A stretch of 64,000 bases of DNA from Thermohalobaculum sp963721105 (lineage in GTDB: Bacteria; Pseudomonadota; Alphaproteobacteria; Rhodobacterales; Rhodobacteraceae). The notes below the pieces were generated by a model. The model was not told the origin of the DNA. It saw only the letters and a program-made list of their open reading frames with translations, and made no database searches. Positions 54,141 to 63,862 of the stretch are shown here, one piece after another. The stretch spans positions 992,001 to 1,056,000 of the forward strand of contig CAVRHY010000011.1 of assembly GCA_963721105.1 (NCBI GenBank), in the 5' to 3' direction. The position numbers and the translations under genes were made by a program. Each line of letters begins with the position of its first letter. The stretch's first letter is position 1.

Positions 54141-55070
54141 TCACCCTGTTCCGGTCTCCAGCGGAACCTCGAACGGCAGCAGATGCTTCCCGGCGATCTG
54201 CGAGACGATCGCCGAAAGCGCCATCATGATCTGGCTGTTGGGCGTGCTCGACTGCCAGTAGAGCGGAACCATCACGGGCGTTCCGGGCACGAGCTCGCGA
54301 AGTGTGCCGTCCCGAAGATAGGGATCGACCGAGAACCGCGGCATCATCCCCCAGCCGGAGCCGTTCAGGCAGCATTCGAGGTATCCGGAGAACGAGGGTA
54401 TCCAGTGCCCGCGCAGCCGGGCCGCCTTGCCGAAGGCGCTGATGAACCACTGCAGCGGCAGCGTGTCCTTCCGGTCGAACACGAGATAGGTGGCTGCCGC
54501 CAGGGTTTCGGCCGAGACGCCGGTGCTGAGGCGCTGCTCGACGAAGCTCTCGCTGGCCACCGCGACGTATTCGATGGCGCCGAGGGCAAAGCGGCGGCAA
54601 CCCGGCAGCGGGTCCGACTCGGAGGTGATCGCCGCCAGTGCCTCGCCGGTCCGCATCCTTTCGGCCGTGTGCTCCTGATCGTCCGGGATCACCTCGAAGT
54701 GCAGGTTCAGCTTGGTCGCGGCATACTCGACGATCTCGGGAAACCAGGTCGCAAGACTGTCAGCGTTCACCGCGACCCGAATGACCGACGGAGCATCCGG
54801 CTCCTCGTGATCTGCGGATGCGAGGGAGCGTTTGAGGTCCTGCTCCATCAGCCTCACCTGGTCGAGGTGACGGCAAAGCTGCTGTCCGAATTCGGTCGGC
54901 GTGCAGTGTCGGTCGCGGACCACCAGCACCATGCCCGTCCGATCCTCCAGAAGCCTGATTCTCTCCTCGACCTCGGACTGGCTGAGGTTCAGCAACCGCG
55001 CCGCGGCGTCCAGGCTTCCCTCGCCGACGACGGCCGCGAGGGCTTCCAGCAGGGGGTATTCGAATTGCAT
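54141..55070 (-). CDS. LysR family regulator, ArgP/LysG (IciA) type
   Basis: 309-residue regulator. The N-terminus MQFEYPLLEALAAVVGEGSL is typical of ArgP/LysG, with the helix-turn-helix to residue 60, although the usual recognition helix TPSAVSQRIK reads LSQSEVEERIR. Effector-domain residues include SDPLPGCRRFALGAIEYVAV and ATYLVFDRKDTLPLQWFISA. Such proteins activate lysE or argO on sensing lysine or arginine. It is convergent with lysE, the IS element lies between them, and the gene ends 15 bp past the IS. Start chosen behind GGAGGGGCTGAG. Confidence 0.88.
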   Translation of the reverse strand: MQFEYPLLEALAAVVGEGSLDAAARLLNLSQSEVEERIRLLEDRTGMVLVVRDRHCTPTEFGQQLCRHLDQVRLMEQDLKRSLASADHEEPDAPSVIRVAVNADSLATWFPEIVEYAATKLNLHFEVIPDDQEHTAERMRTGEALAAITSESDPLPGCRRFALGAIEYVAVASESFVEQRLSTGVSAETLAAATYLVFDRKDTLPLQWFISAFGKAARLRGHWIPSFSGYLECCLNGSGWGMMPRFSVDPYLRDGTLRELVPGTPVMVPLYWQSSTPNSQIMMALSAIVSQIAGKHLLPFEVPLETGTG

Positions 55071-55315
55071 CTCAGCCCCTCCGGTCAATGCGCCGGCCAT
55101 TGGTAGCGAATCATCATCGTTTTTCGACCGCCCGCAATACCGCGGCACCGTGACGCCATCATGGCGACCGGACGGCGACCTCCGGGCAACAGTGCGGGAG
55201 AACGCCCGGACTGTCCCAACCTGGAGCAGAAACTTTGCATTATGCGACGAGGTTGCAACCGTAAAATTTTCAGCATAGTCAAAATATTCCGCAGCGTCAC
55301 ATAAGGGGGAACATT

Positions 55316-56288
55316 ATGTCAGGGACGGCCATCCGGAACCAGTTTGTGGGGGAATTTCGTCGGTTGGCTCCGAACAGGCGTTTTGTGGCTGCTCTCACTG
55401 TCGGATCTTATCTCCTTCAGGTCCTCGCGGCCATCGGACTGGGCTGCTGGCTCCTGCAGCTGCCGTTTTCGGGCTACACTGCTGCCGCGATCGCCGTTCT
55501 GATGCTGTTCATCGGCACTCGGCTGAGGGGTTTCAACAACATCGTCCACGAGTGCACCCATTTCGCCTTCTCGGAACGTCGGGAAGACAACGTCCTGCTC
55601 GGCAAGATCAGCGCAGCCCTGATCCTCGCGTCCTTCAGGGATTATCGCGACCAGCACATGACCCATCACACCCATGTCGGAGATTACGACCACGATCAGG
55701 ACATGCAGCGAATCCGCACGCTCCGGCTGGAAGAGCCGCTGACGCCGCGGACGATGGCCCGGCACGTGTTCACGATCATCTCGGGACGGTATCTGCCGTA
55801 CTATCTCAGCCCGAATCTCTCGGCGCGCGACGGGCGGGCGTTCCAGTTCATGAAGCTCGGCCTGATCGCCCTGGCGTCCCTGTTCCTGATCCTGGATCCC
55901 ATCCCGGCGCTCCTGCTGGTCTGGCTGCCGTATCTCTGGGTCTTCACGGCGATCAACTACGCGACGGACTGCATCGACCACGCGGGGCTGATCGGGTCCG
56001 GGGACGAGCTCGAATTCCTCGCGCAACCTGCCGCTGCCCAAGCCCCTCAACCTGCTGTTTTTCCCGCGCAACGACTGTTTTCACCTCGTTCATCACCTGT
56101 TTCCGCAAGTGCCGACCCATCACCTGAACGCCTGCCACGAACGGCTGCTGTCGAACCCGGAGTATCTTGCCCGCCTCAAGCGCCGGGTGTCGCTGCAGAC
56201 CGAATCGGCCAGGACGGGTCCGAAGCGCGTCAGAGGCAGCGGCGCCCGGGGCAGTGTCGCGCAGGACGGCGCCGCGCTTCGCCCCTGA
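55316..56288 (+). CDS. Membrane fatty acid desaturase family protein, frameshifted
   Basis: About 323 residues. Three His boxes: HECTH (78-82), HMTHH (114-118), and after one +1 shift near 56022 HLVHHLFP, as expected for the di-iron centre of membrane desaturases/hydroxylases. Four predicted spans (about 25-48, 52-70, 180-197 and 200-220). The tail is Arg-rich. An AAGGGGGAAC site precedes the ATG, and the upstream region (55071-55315) is AT-richer and likely holds promoters for this gene and for the divergent LysR gene. Substrate (acyl-lipid, carotenoid) not determined. Confidence 0.87.
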
Positions 56289-56505
56289 GGCCACGGGCCG
56301 CCTCGCGAGAGGAGGTGGCCCGCAGTTCGCCAGAGCTCCCGAACGGCGCACCAGGCGGCGTTCGCGTTCGTCGGTTTCCCGACCGGCCCGGACGCCGGAG
56401 GCCTGCGCTTCGACGTGGCCCGCCCCTGCAGGGCCAGGCGCGGACGCGAGCGCCGCAACGGACCGCCCGGCTTCAGGCAGTCACGCCGATCTCCGATCCA
56501 AGGCG

Positions 56506-56827
56506 TGCGGGCGGGGGGGATCGAACCCCCACTCCCATACGGGAAACGGATTTTCTTACCAGCTACGGCTTTCGCCGCCCCTTGCCCCGCCTGCGCGGAG
56601 GGTCGGGTTTGTGGTCTGGACTATCCCTTCACCATAGCCCGGCCGAGGCTCGGGTCCACAGGTGCCGCCCGTCTAGTCTCTACACCTTCCGGGGACACGC
56701 GGGTCCCCGGCTTGGCTCGGGATTCCCAGCAAAGGGTTCCCCGAATTTGAGCGGTTCTACGTCCCGGGTTTCCCCGGGCGCACTCAGTCTTCAAGTCCGT
56801 TGCGTCTGCCAATTCCGCCACGCCCGC
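56506..56827 (-). tRNA. tRNA-Leu(UAA) interrupted by a group I intron
   Basis: Exon 1 at 56793-56827 (35 nt, GCGGGCGTGGCGGAATTGGC at its 5' end, ending CGGACTT) and exon 2 at 56506-56554 (49 nt, starting AAAATCCGT). The acceptor pairs GCGGGCG with CGCCCGC plus discriminator A. The anticodon stem is ACGGA/TCCGT with a loop C-U-U-A-A-A-A giving anticodon UAA. The long variable arm CCCGTATGGG marks Leu, and the T arm reads GGGGGTTCGATCCCCC. The intron falls between U34 and A35. CCA is not encoded. Confidence 0.93.
56555..56792 (-). ncRNA. Group I self-splicing intron of tRNA-Leu
   Basis: 238 nt. The P1 guide GAGU pairs with exon ACUU, leaving the splice-site U-G pair, and the intron ends in G. 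Core elements in order: AATTCGGGGAACC (P), AATCCCGAGCCAAGCC (Q), GTAGAGACTAGACGGG (R, containing GACTA) and AAGGGATAGTCC (S). These match the cyanobacterial-type tRNA-Leu intron (IC3). No homing endonuclease is encoded. Insertion site is the same as in cyanobacteria and plastids. Confidence 0.9.
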
Positions 56828-56919
56828 GTGACGCGCCCTGATTAGCAAGCAGCGCCCGCGGAACCAAGCGCCGTGCGATGCCCGGACGGCGCAGCGGGGG
56901 GCGCACCCCGGCGGGCCGG

Positions 56920-57558
56920 TCAGGTCTCCGCCGGCTCGCCGCCGAAATGCGCCCAGAACTCGTCGCGCGGATGGCTTCGCGGAAACGGCGTGTCCGGCAC
57001 CGGGACGCCCAGGAAGCCGCAGAGCGGCTCCCATCCCTGGCTGACGTCGAAGACCAGCAGGCGATCGGCCGGGATGGCCTCGCGCACCGCGGCGTTGTTG
57101 CGGCGATAGGCGGCGATGGCGCAATCCCGGTCCAGCGGGTCGGTGAAGGTGTCGTCCATGAACCAGCCCGACATGGTGCGGAAAATGTCCGCGACGGGCG
57201 GCGGCAGGTCCATGCTCGGCGCCAATGCGAAGAACTTCGCGATCGTGACGCTGAAGCTGTTCCACCAGGCTTCCTCGGGCCGCTCGTTGTGCACGACCTT
57301 CGCCTCCGGGAAGGCGGCGGCGGTCTGCCGCCAGACGGCCGCGCCGGGCCAGTCGACCTGCGAGCGGTATCCCGCGAAGACCTCGTTCCAGTCGACCGGC
57401 TGGCCGGCGGCGATCGCCTTCCACTGCGCCGGCTGCGCCGGGTTCTGCATGACCTCGATCATGTGGTGGCACGGCCCGAGGCCGAGCTGTTCGAGCGCCA
57501 TCTTCGTCGACATGGTGCCGGTCCGGCCAAAGCCGGAGCCGATGATCTCGAGCGACAT
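56920..57558 (-). CDS. Sulfotransferase family protein
   Basis: 212-residue PAPS-type sulfotransferase relative. The phosphate-binding start is EIIGSGFGRTGTMSTKMALE, and KVVHNERPEEAWWNSFSVTI corresponds to the 3'-phosphate-binding region with the conserved Arg replaced in context. WEPLCGFLGVPVPDTPFPRS is the typical end region. Start at 57558 taken because it fits the family and follows GGAGACTCC. It lies 93 bp from the tRNA gene on the same strand. Substrate unknown; such proteins are scattered in alphaproteobacteria. Confidence 0.82.
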   Translation of the reverse strand: MSLEIIGSGFGRTGTMSTKMALEQLGLGPCHHMIEVMQNPAQPAQWKAIAAGQPVDWNEVFAGYRSQVDWPGAAVWRQTAAAFPEAKVVHNERPEEAWWNSFSVTIAKFFALAPSMDLPPPVADIFRTMSGWFMDDTFTDPLDRDCAIAAYRRNNAAVREAIPADRLLVFDVSQGWEPLCGFLGVPVPDTPFPRSHPRDEFWAHFGGEPAET

Positions 57559-57751
57559 GCGGAGTCTCCTGTTGGTGCCGGCCCTCGCGGTCGGGACCGT
57601 CGGCCGATGCGTGCAGATCTGCTCAAGCGATGCAGGACGGACCAAGCCACACAACGCCAGAGCGACACCATAGCCCAGGCCGGCACCCGCTGCCAGCCGC
57701 CCGCGCCCGGGATCGTCCGGCCCGGATCGCGCGGCCCCGGAGCGCGGTTGC

Positions 57752-59032
57752 CTACCCGATCAGGATCGCGCGAAAGTCATTGACGTTGGTCAGGGTCGGG
57801 CCGCTGACGACGCTGTCGCCCAGCGCCTGGAAGAACCCGTGGCTGTCATGCTCGGCCAGCGCGCGCGCCGGGTCCAGCCCGGCGGCGCGGGCGCGCGCCA
57901 GCGTGTCGGGCGTGGCGATGGCGCCGGCGATCTCGGCCGCGCCGTCGACGCCGTCGGTGTCGCAGGCCAGCACATGGATGCCCGCCCGGCCGTCCAGCGC
58001 CAGCGCCGCCGCCAGCACGTACTCGGCGTTCGGCCCGCCGATACCCGAGCCGCCGACCCCCGTGCCCCGGTGCGTGACCGTCAGCTCGCCGCCGCTCAGA
58101 AGGACCAGCGGCGGGTCGCCCGGGGCGCGCGCCGACTGGCGGTGCAGCGCCTCGGCGGCGTGCCGCGCGGCGACCTCCTGCGCCTCGCCCTCGATGGCGT
58201 CGCCCAGCATGACCGGCTCGACGCCGGCGGCGCGGGCGGTCTCGGCGGCGGCCTCCAGCGACCGGGCGGGGGCGGCGATGATGATGTTCTCGGTGCGGGC
58301 CAGCCGCGGGTCGTCCGGACGCACCGGGTCGCCGCCGCGCGCCAGGTAGTCGGCCACGGCCGGCGGCGGCTCGACGCCACGCCGGCGCAGGATCTCCAGC
58401 GCGCGCTCGGGCGTGCCGGGGTCGCCGACGGTCGGCCCGCTGGCGATGTCGGCCGGGTCGTCGCCCGGCACGTCCGAGATCATCAGCACGACCATCCGCG
58501 CCGGAAAGGCGGCGGCGGCCAGCCGGCCGCCCTTCACGGCGCTCAGCTGCTTGCGCACGGTGTTGATCTCGCCGATCGGCGCGCCGCTGTTCAGGAGCGC
58601 CCGCACCAGCGCCTGCTTGTCGGCCAGCGTCAGCCCCTCGGCCGGCGCGCAGAGCAGCGCCGAGCCGCCGCCCGAGATCAGCGCCAGCACGGTGTCCGCC
58701 TCGCCGAGGCCGGACAGCATCTCCAGCATCCGCCGCGTCGCCGCGACCCCGGCCTCGTCGGGCACGGGGTGGGCGGCCTGGACGATCTCGATGCCACGGC
58801 AGGGGCGTTCATAGCCGTAGCGGGTGACGACCAGCCCCTCGCAGGGGCCCCACGCCGCCTCGACGGCCTCGGCCATCCGCGCCGAGGCCTTGCCGCCGCC
58901 CACGACCAGCAGCCGCCCCGACCCCTCGGGTCCGGGCGCGGCGGCAGGCAGGACGGCACGCGCAGCATCGGGTCGGCGGCGCTGCACGGCGGCGTCGAAC
59001 AGCGCGCGCAGCAAGGATTTCGGGTCGCTCAC
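57752..59032 (-). CDS. Glycerate 2-kinase / hydroxypyruvate reductase family (MOFRL) protein
   Basis: 426 residues of the GckA/TtuD family, which phosphorylates D-glycerate to 2-phosphoglycerate and was once annotated as hydroxypyruvate reductase. Residues: LLVVGGGKASARMAEAVEA for nucleotide binding, ALISGGGSALLCAPAEGLTL, VRKQLSAVKGGRLAAAAFPA, LMISDVPGDDPADIASGPTV, and the C-terminal MOFRL part (VLACDTDGVDGAAEIAGAI) ending GPTLTNVNDFRAILIG. It starts with GTG at 59032, as the upstream part has no homology. Can link to tartrate/glycerate use with the dehydrogenase at 5250. Confidence 0.93.
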   Translation of the reverse strand: MSDPKSLLRALFDAAVQRRRPDAARAVLPAAAPGPEGSGRLLVVGGGKASARMAEAVEAAWGPCEGLVVTRYGYERPCRGIEIVQAAHPVPDEAGVAATRRMLEMLSGLGEADTVLALISGGGSALLCAPAEGLTLADKQALVRALLNSGAPIGEINTVRKQLSAVKGGRLAAAAFPARMVVLMISDVPGDDPADIASGPTVGDPGTPERALEILRRRGVEPPPAVADYLARGGDPVRPDDPRLARTENIIIAAPARSLEAAAETARAAGVEPVMLGDAIEGEAQEVAARHAAEALHRQSARAPGDPPLVLLSGGELTVTHRGTGVGGSGIGGPNAEYVLAAALALDGRAGIHVLACDTDGVDGAAEIAGAIATPDTLARARAAGLDPARALAEHDSHGFFQALGDSVVSGPTLTNVNDFRAILIG

Positions 59033-59302
59033 GATCAGCCTCTGCTCTGGCGGTCGGGCGCAGCATGGCCGGGGCGCGGACCGGGTGCAATGCCTGGGCA
59101 ACGTGCCGGGGCAACACGGTCGGAGCCCGGCCCGCACCCTCACCGCCGCCCGGTTTTTCCCGTGCCCGCGCCCGCCCCGGACAGCCGATGAGCGACCTTC
59201 CCGGCGGCGGCCGCGAAGGCCCGGGTCCGCCTCGCGGTTGCCGAACGGGGGGCGGAGAGATAGATCGTCGGGCCGATGCGACAGGACCGGGAAGGACGGC
59301 GC

Positions 59303-61827
59303 GTGAGATTACTGGGCACATTCTGCCGGCACGGAACGGTCTCCCTCCTCCTCGCCTTGGCCGTCGTCGCCGCGCCGCAGACCGCCCCTGCCCAGGCCTT
59401 CCTCAAGCAGCTTGTCGCGCCGGCGGCGCCCGAGGAACCGGCGGCCGACCAGCCGGATGCGTCGGCTGCGACGCCGGCCGACGCAGCCAAGGCGACGACC
59501 CTGACGCCCGAGCAGACGCGCCTGATCGCCGACATGCTGCGCGACCCGGTGGCGCGCGAGGCGCTGATCGGCGAGCTCGACCGGCTCGCGGCCGAACGCT
59601 CCGCCGCCGCTTCCGCGGCAGCGCCGGCCGCGGGCGCCGACACGGCCGCGGCAACCGCGGCCCAGCCCACCACCGCGTCCACCGCCCGGCTGCCGCCGGG
59701 GCCGCGACCCGCCCGACCCGCCCGCGGCCAAGGAAACGACCGCGGCCAGGATAGAAAGCTCGATCGGTCGGCAGATCGCCCAGCAGACGCAGGCGATCGC
59801 GCAGGACCTGGCGACCCGGGTGGGCGCGCTCTGGGTGAAGTTGCGCGAGGCGCCACAGGTCTTCTCGGGGCTCGGCGGGGTCGACACCGGCTTCCTGCTG
59901 GACGCGCTGGTCGAGCTGGCGCTGGTCATCGTCACGACCGTCGTCCTGTTCGTCGTCCTGCGCCACTTCGCCAAGCGGCTCTACCGCTGGATGGGGAACA
60001 GGACGAAGGCGATGGGCGTGGCGGGCAAGGCCAGCGTCTATGTCGCCTCGATCGCCGTCGATGCGGTCGTCGTGCTGCTCGCCTGGGCGGCGGCCTATGC
60101 GCTGGCGGTCACCGTGTTCAACGATTTCGGCCAGATCGCGATCCGGCAGAGCCTGTATCTGAACGCCTTCCTGGCGGTCGAGATGGTCAAGGTCGGCATC
60201 CGCGCCATGCTGTCGCCGGCGGCGCGCCGAGCTCCGGCCCGTCAACATCGGCGATGCCGGGGCGCGCGGCGGACCTACCGCGTGCTGAACATCGTCATCA
60301 GCATCATCGGCTACGGCGAGTTCCTGGTCGTGCCGATCGTCGCCCAGCAGGTCGGCTATTACTCGTCGCGCAGCGTGTCGGCGTTGCTGCTGCTGGTCGC
60401 GCTGCTGGTCCTGGCCTTCGCGGTCCTGCGCAACCGCCGCGCGGTGGCCACCTGGCTGACCGGCGATGACGAGGGCAAGGCGCCGAGCAGCCGCTTCTGG
60501 CAGCGCCGCCGCGCGGCTGTGGTGGATCCCGGTTCTGACGTACCTGGCGGCGGTCTTCGTCATCGTGCTGACGCGGCCGGGCGACGTGCTGCTGCCGGTG
60601 CTGAGCGCCTCGGCGCACATCCTGCTCGCCAGCGTCGTCGGCTGGGCCATCGCCGGCCTGCTCGGCCGCGCCATCGCCAGCGGCATCCGCCTGCCGACGG
60701 CGCTGAACCGCCGCCTGCCGCTGCTCGAGCGGCGGCTGAACGCCTTCGTCCCCAAGACGCTGTTCCTGCTCCGCCTCGTCATCCTGCTCGCGGTCGTCGG
60801 CTACACCGAGAACGTGCTGGGGCTCTACGACATGCATGGCTGGCTGAACGGCGCGGTCGGCGCCTGGCTGACCGGCACGGCGCTCAGCGTCGCGCTGGTG
60901 CTGCTGGTGTCGTTCGCCATCTGGATCGCCATGACCAGCTGGGTCGACTACCGGCTGAACCCGGACTACGGCAAGGTCCCGACGGCGCGCGAGAGCACGC
61001 TGCTGACGCTGATGCGCAACGCCGTGACGATCGCGCTGGTCGCGATCACGGTGATGTTCGTGCTCAGCGCCATCGGCATCGACATCGCGCCGCTGATCGC
61101 CTCGGCCGGCATCGTCGGCCTGGCCATCGGCTTCGGCGCGCAGAAGATGGTGCAGGACATCATCACCGGCGTCTTCATCCAGCTCGAGAACGCCATCAAC
61201 GTCGGCGACGTGGTGACGGCCGGCGGCATCTCGGGCGTCGTCGAGCGGCTGACCATCCGCTCGGTCTCGCTCCGCGACTTCTCGGGCGTCTACCACATCA
61301 TCCCGTTCTCGTCGGTCGACACGGTGTCGAACTTCATGCGCGAGTTCGCCTTTGCCCTGATCGACATGGGCATCGCCTACCGGGTCGACGTCGAGGTCGC
61401 CAAGCAGGCGATGTTCGACGCCTTCGAGGAGCTGCGCGACAACCCCGAGCACGGGCCGACCATCCTGGACGACCTGCAATGGTTCGGCATCAACGAGTTC
61501 GGCGACAGCGCGGTCATCGTGCGCGCCCGCATCAAGACGCTGCCCGGCAAGCAGTGGGGCGTCGGCCGGTTCTACAACGGCATCCTCAAGCGCATCTTCG
61601 ACGAGCGCGGCATCGAGATCCCGTTCCCGCACCGCACGCTCTATCTCGGCGAGGGCACGCAGGGCGAAGCGCCGCTGGCCATGCGCACCGTCCGCCCCGC
61701 GGCGCCTGCGCAAGGCCCGCAGGCGCCGCCCGCCGCCGAGCCGACGCAGCGCCTCGCCTCGGATGACGGCGTGCCGCCGCCGGAGGAAAAGGAAGGCGAC
61801 GACGCCCCGGACGACCCGCGCTCCTGA
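59303..61827 (+). CDS. Large mechanosensitive channel family protein (MscS), frameshifted
   Basis: About 840 residues. Signal peptide (LLLALAVVAAPQTAPAQAF), an Ala/Pro-rich periplasmic region with a helical LTPEQTRLIADMLRDPVARE segment, then about ten or eleven membrane spans, ending in the MscS pore: ESTLLTLMRNAVTIALVAIT, ASAGIVGLAIGFGAQKMVQD (pore helix TM3) and IENAINVGDVVTAG-like QLENAINVGDVVTAGGISGV in the beta domain. It ends with an acidic Pro-rich tail. Four shifts are needed, near 59720, 60225, 60275 (the last two compensate one another) and 60510. The GTG at 59303 follows GGAAGGA by seven bases. Confidence 0.88.
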
Positions 61828-62585
61828 CGCCCCGGCCGGCCGGGGCTCCCGACGGCCTCCGCGCGTCATGCCGCGGCGATGGCCGGCCCGCCTTGGGCCG
61901 ATCCCGCGCCTCCGGCCGGCCGCGGGCAAGCTGGCGTGTGCCGCGCCCCGAGGCCGACCCGGCGCGCACCGTGGCTGAAGGACCCAGCGCCGACTCCCGG
62001 CCGCAGGTCGATGGAATCGTATCATCCCCGGCTGCTCCGGCGATGACTTCGCAGGGGACGCGGCGAAGGCGCCGACGCGCGTCTCCGCCCCCGTTGACCA
62101 CGCGTGAAGACGGCCTTCGCCGCCTCCGCCTTCGCCCGGCCGTGGCGGCGGGTGCATCGAGTCCCGACCAGGGGTCGCCCGGTTCGTCGCGGGGCCGGTG
62201 CCGGTGTCACCCGCCTCCGATCATCGGGTAAGGGATGCCCTCGAACAGGGTTCCGCTATCGGAACCCTGGCGACGACGCGCCGGATGATCCCGCCCGGGA
62301 CCGTGCTCGCACTCCGCCCGCGCGTGCCGGTCGACAGCCGGGCCGACTTCTGCCGAACCCAACGCTCGAGGCGGGAGGGGCGGCGGTGCCGCCCGGCGAC
62401 TCTTGGCTCGGACCGCCAGTGGCGACCGATCGGATCTCTTTAGCAACAGATTAGCGAAGGATCGTCACCGATCCTGTTCCCGATCTCATTGCCGAACAGG
62501 TTGCGGAATTCGACCGGCCCAATGCCCACGCCAATCCCCTTGCCCGTCCCCGGTGGTGTCCCCACTGCATTCCCCACCGGCGCTC
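61828..62585. other. Long non-coding gap with palindrome and G-rich tract
   Basis: 758 bp between convergent mscS and the M20 gene. A perfect 18-bp palindrome GCCCCGGCCGGCCGGGGC follows the mscS stop (61829-61846) and could end transcription. The segment 62451-62585 carries repeated short motifs on the minus strand that would encode Gly-Asn-Gly runs, without a start that makes sense. No open frame with codon bias or RNA gene is recognised in the rest. Confidence 0.45.
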
Positions 62586-63743
62586 TCAGGCCAGCGACGC
62601 CAGCAGCCCAGCCATCAGGCGGCCGCGCTCGGCCAGGCTGTCGACCAGGATGTGCTCGGTCAGCGTGTGCAGCCCGGCGCCGCGCACGCCCAGCGAATCG
62701 AGCGTCGCGATGCCCATCGCACCGGTGAAGTTGCCGTCCGAGCCGCCGCCGGCGCTCGCCTGCGTCAGCTCCAGCCCCAGCGTGCGGCCGATCTCGCGGG
62801 CGTGCTCGAACAGCGCCTGCGTCGCCGCGTCCGGCTCCCAGACCGGCCGGGTGACGCCGCGGCGCACGCTGAAGCGCACCTCGGCGGCGTTGTCGTTCAG
62901 CGCCAGCATCTTCTCGACGCCGGCGTCCAGATCCGCCTGTCGCTTGGCCATGCTCAGCGCCTGCGCCGAGCAGCCCGAGGGCACGCAGTTCACATGCGCC
63001 TGCGCCGCCCGGACGCAGCCGACCGAGAAGGTGCAGTCGTCGGTCGTCATGTCCTCGATCTGGATGATCCGCCGTGCCATCTCGCGCACCGCCGAGCGGC
63101 CGAGGCGCGGGTCGACGCCGGCATGGCTGGGCTTGCCGGTGGTCTCGAGGTCGAAGCGCGCGATGGCGTAACGCCCCGTCGTGATGCCGCCATCGGCGCG
63201 GGCGGGCTCGGGCACCAGCACGTATTTCGCGCGTGCCGCGGTCGCCTCGATCAGGCCGCGCGCCGCTGGCGTGCCGATCTCCTCGTCCGGGGTGAACAGG
63301 ACCGTGACGGGCAGCGGCGTCTCGATGCCGGCGCGGGCAAGCTGGCGGATCGCCTCCAGCGACAGGTAGTTGCCGGACTTCATGTCCTGGATGCCAGGGC
63401 CATAGCAGCGCTCGCCCTCGCGGTGGAATGGCAAGACAGCGCAGCGTGCCGACCGGGTGGACGGTGTCGAGATGGCCCATGATCAGGATGCCCGGCTCGC
63501 CGGCCTTCGCGTGCGGGAAGGTCGCCCGCACCGAGCCGCCCGAGGCCCATGCGGCCCGGGATGCGCTCGATGTCCGCGCCGGCATGCGGCCAGGTCGTAG
63601 GTCGCGAGGTCGACCATGCGGTCGACGGCAGCGGCGTCATGCGTCGGGCTCTCGCATTCGATCCAGGGCCGCAGCCCGTCGAGCATCGCGTCGACGTCGA
63701 AGGGCAGGGCGGTCAGGTCGATCTGCGGCGTGATGGCGTCCAT
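62586..63743 (-). CDS. M20 family metallopeptidase (glutamate carboxypeptidase-like), frameshifted
   Basis: About 385 residues of the CPG2-like M20 group. Metal ligand regions: ILIMGHLDTVHPVGTL, CYGPGIQDMKSGNYLSLEA, FTPDEEIGTPAARGLIEA and VPEPARADGGITTGRYA, with the last His in GAGLHTLTEHILV. TGKPSHAGVDPRLGRSAVRE lies in the dimerisation domain. Three shifts, near 63590, 63545 and 63432, all in the N-terminal third, are needed. The start MDAITPQIDLTALPFDVDAM is in frame with the first part. It likely hydrolyses an N-acyl or dipeptide-like substrate in the cytoplasm. Confidence 0.87.
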
Positions 63744-63766
63744 CGGGTACCTCCGAAGCGATGAGG

Positions 63767-63836
63767 GGGTGGGCCGGGGGCCCACCCTACGGGTCGGCGG
63801 CGGGGTCTGCCGTAGGGTGGGCGCCTCGCCCACCCA
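63767..63836. repeat. Three-armed GC-rich repeat related to the hairpin in the GTA cluster
   Basis: GGGTGGGC / GCCCACCC (63767-63787), then the inverted pair GCCCACCCTACGG (63780-63792) / CCGTAGGGTGGGC, and a 9-bp stem GGGTGGGCG / CGCCCACCC ending at 63836. Any two neighbouring arms can pair. It shares the GGGTGGGC...GCCCACCC stem with 26141-26160. It lies between two M20 genes on the minus strand. Confidence 0.75.
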
Positions 63837-63862
63837 TGCGGCGGCCGCCGCGTGGCGCCGCG

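Noticed and set aside
56828..56919. A further tRNA next to tRNA-Leu
   Set aside because: No second cloverleaf could be formed in the flanking DNA.
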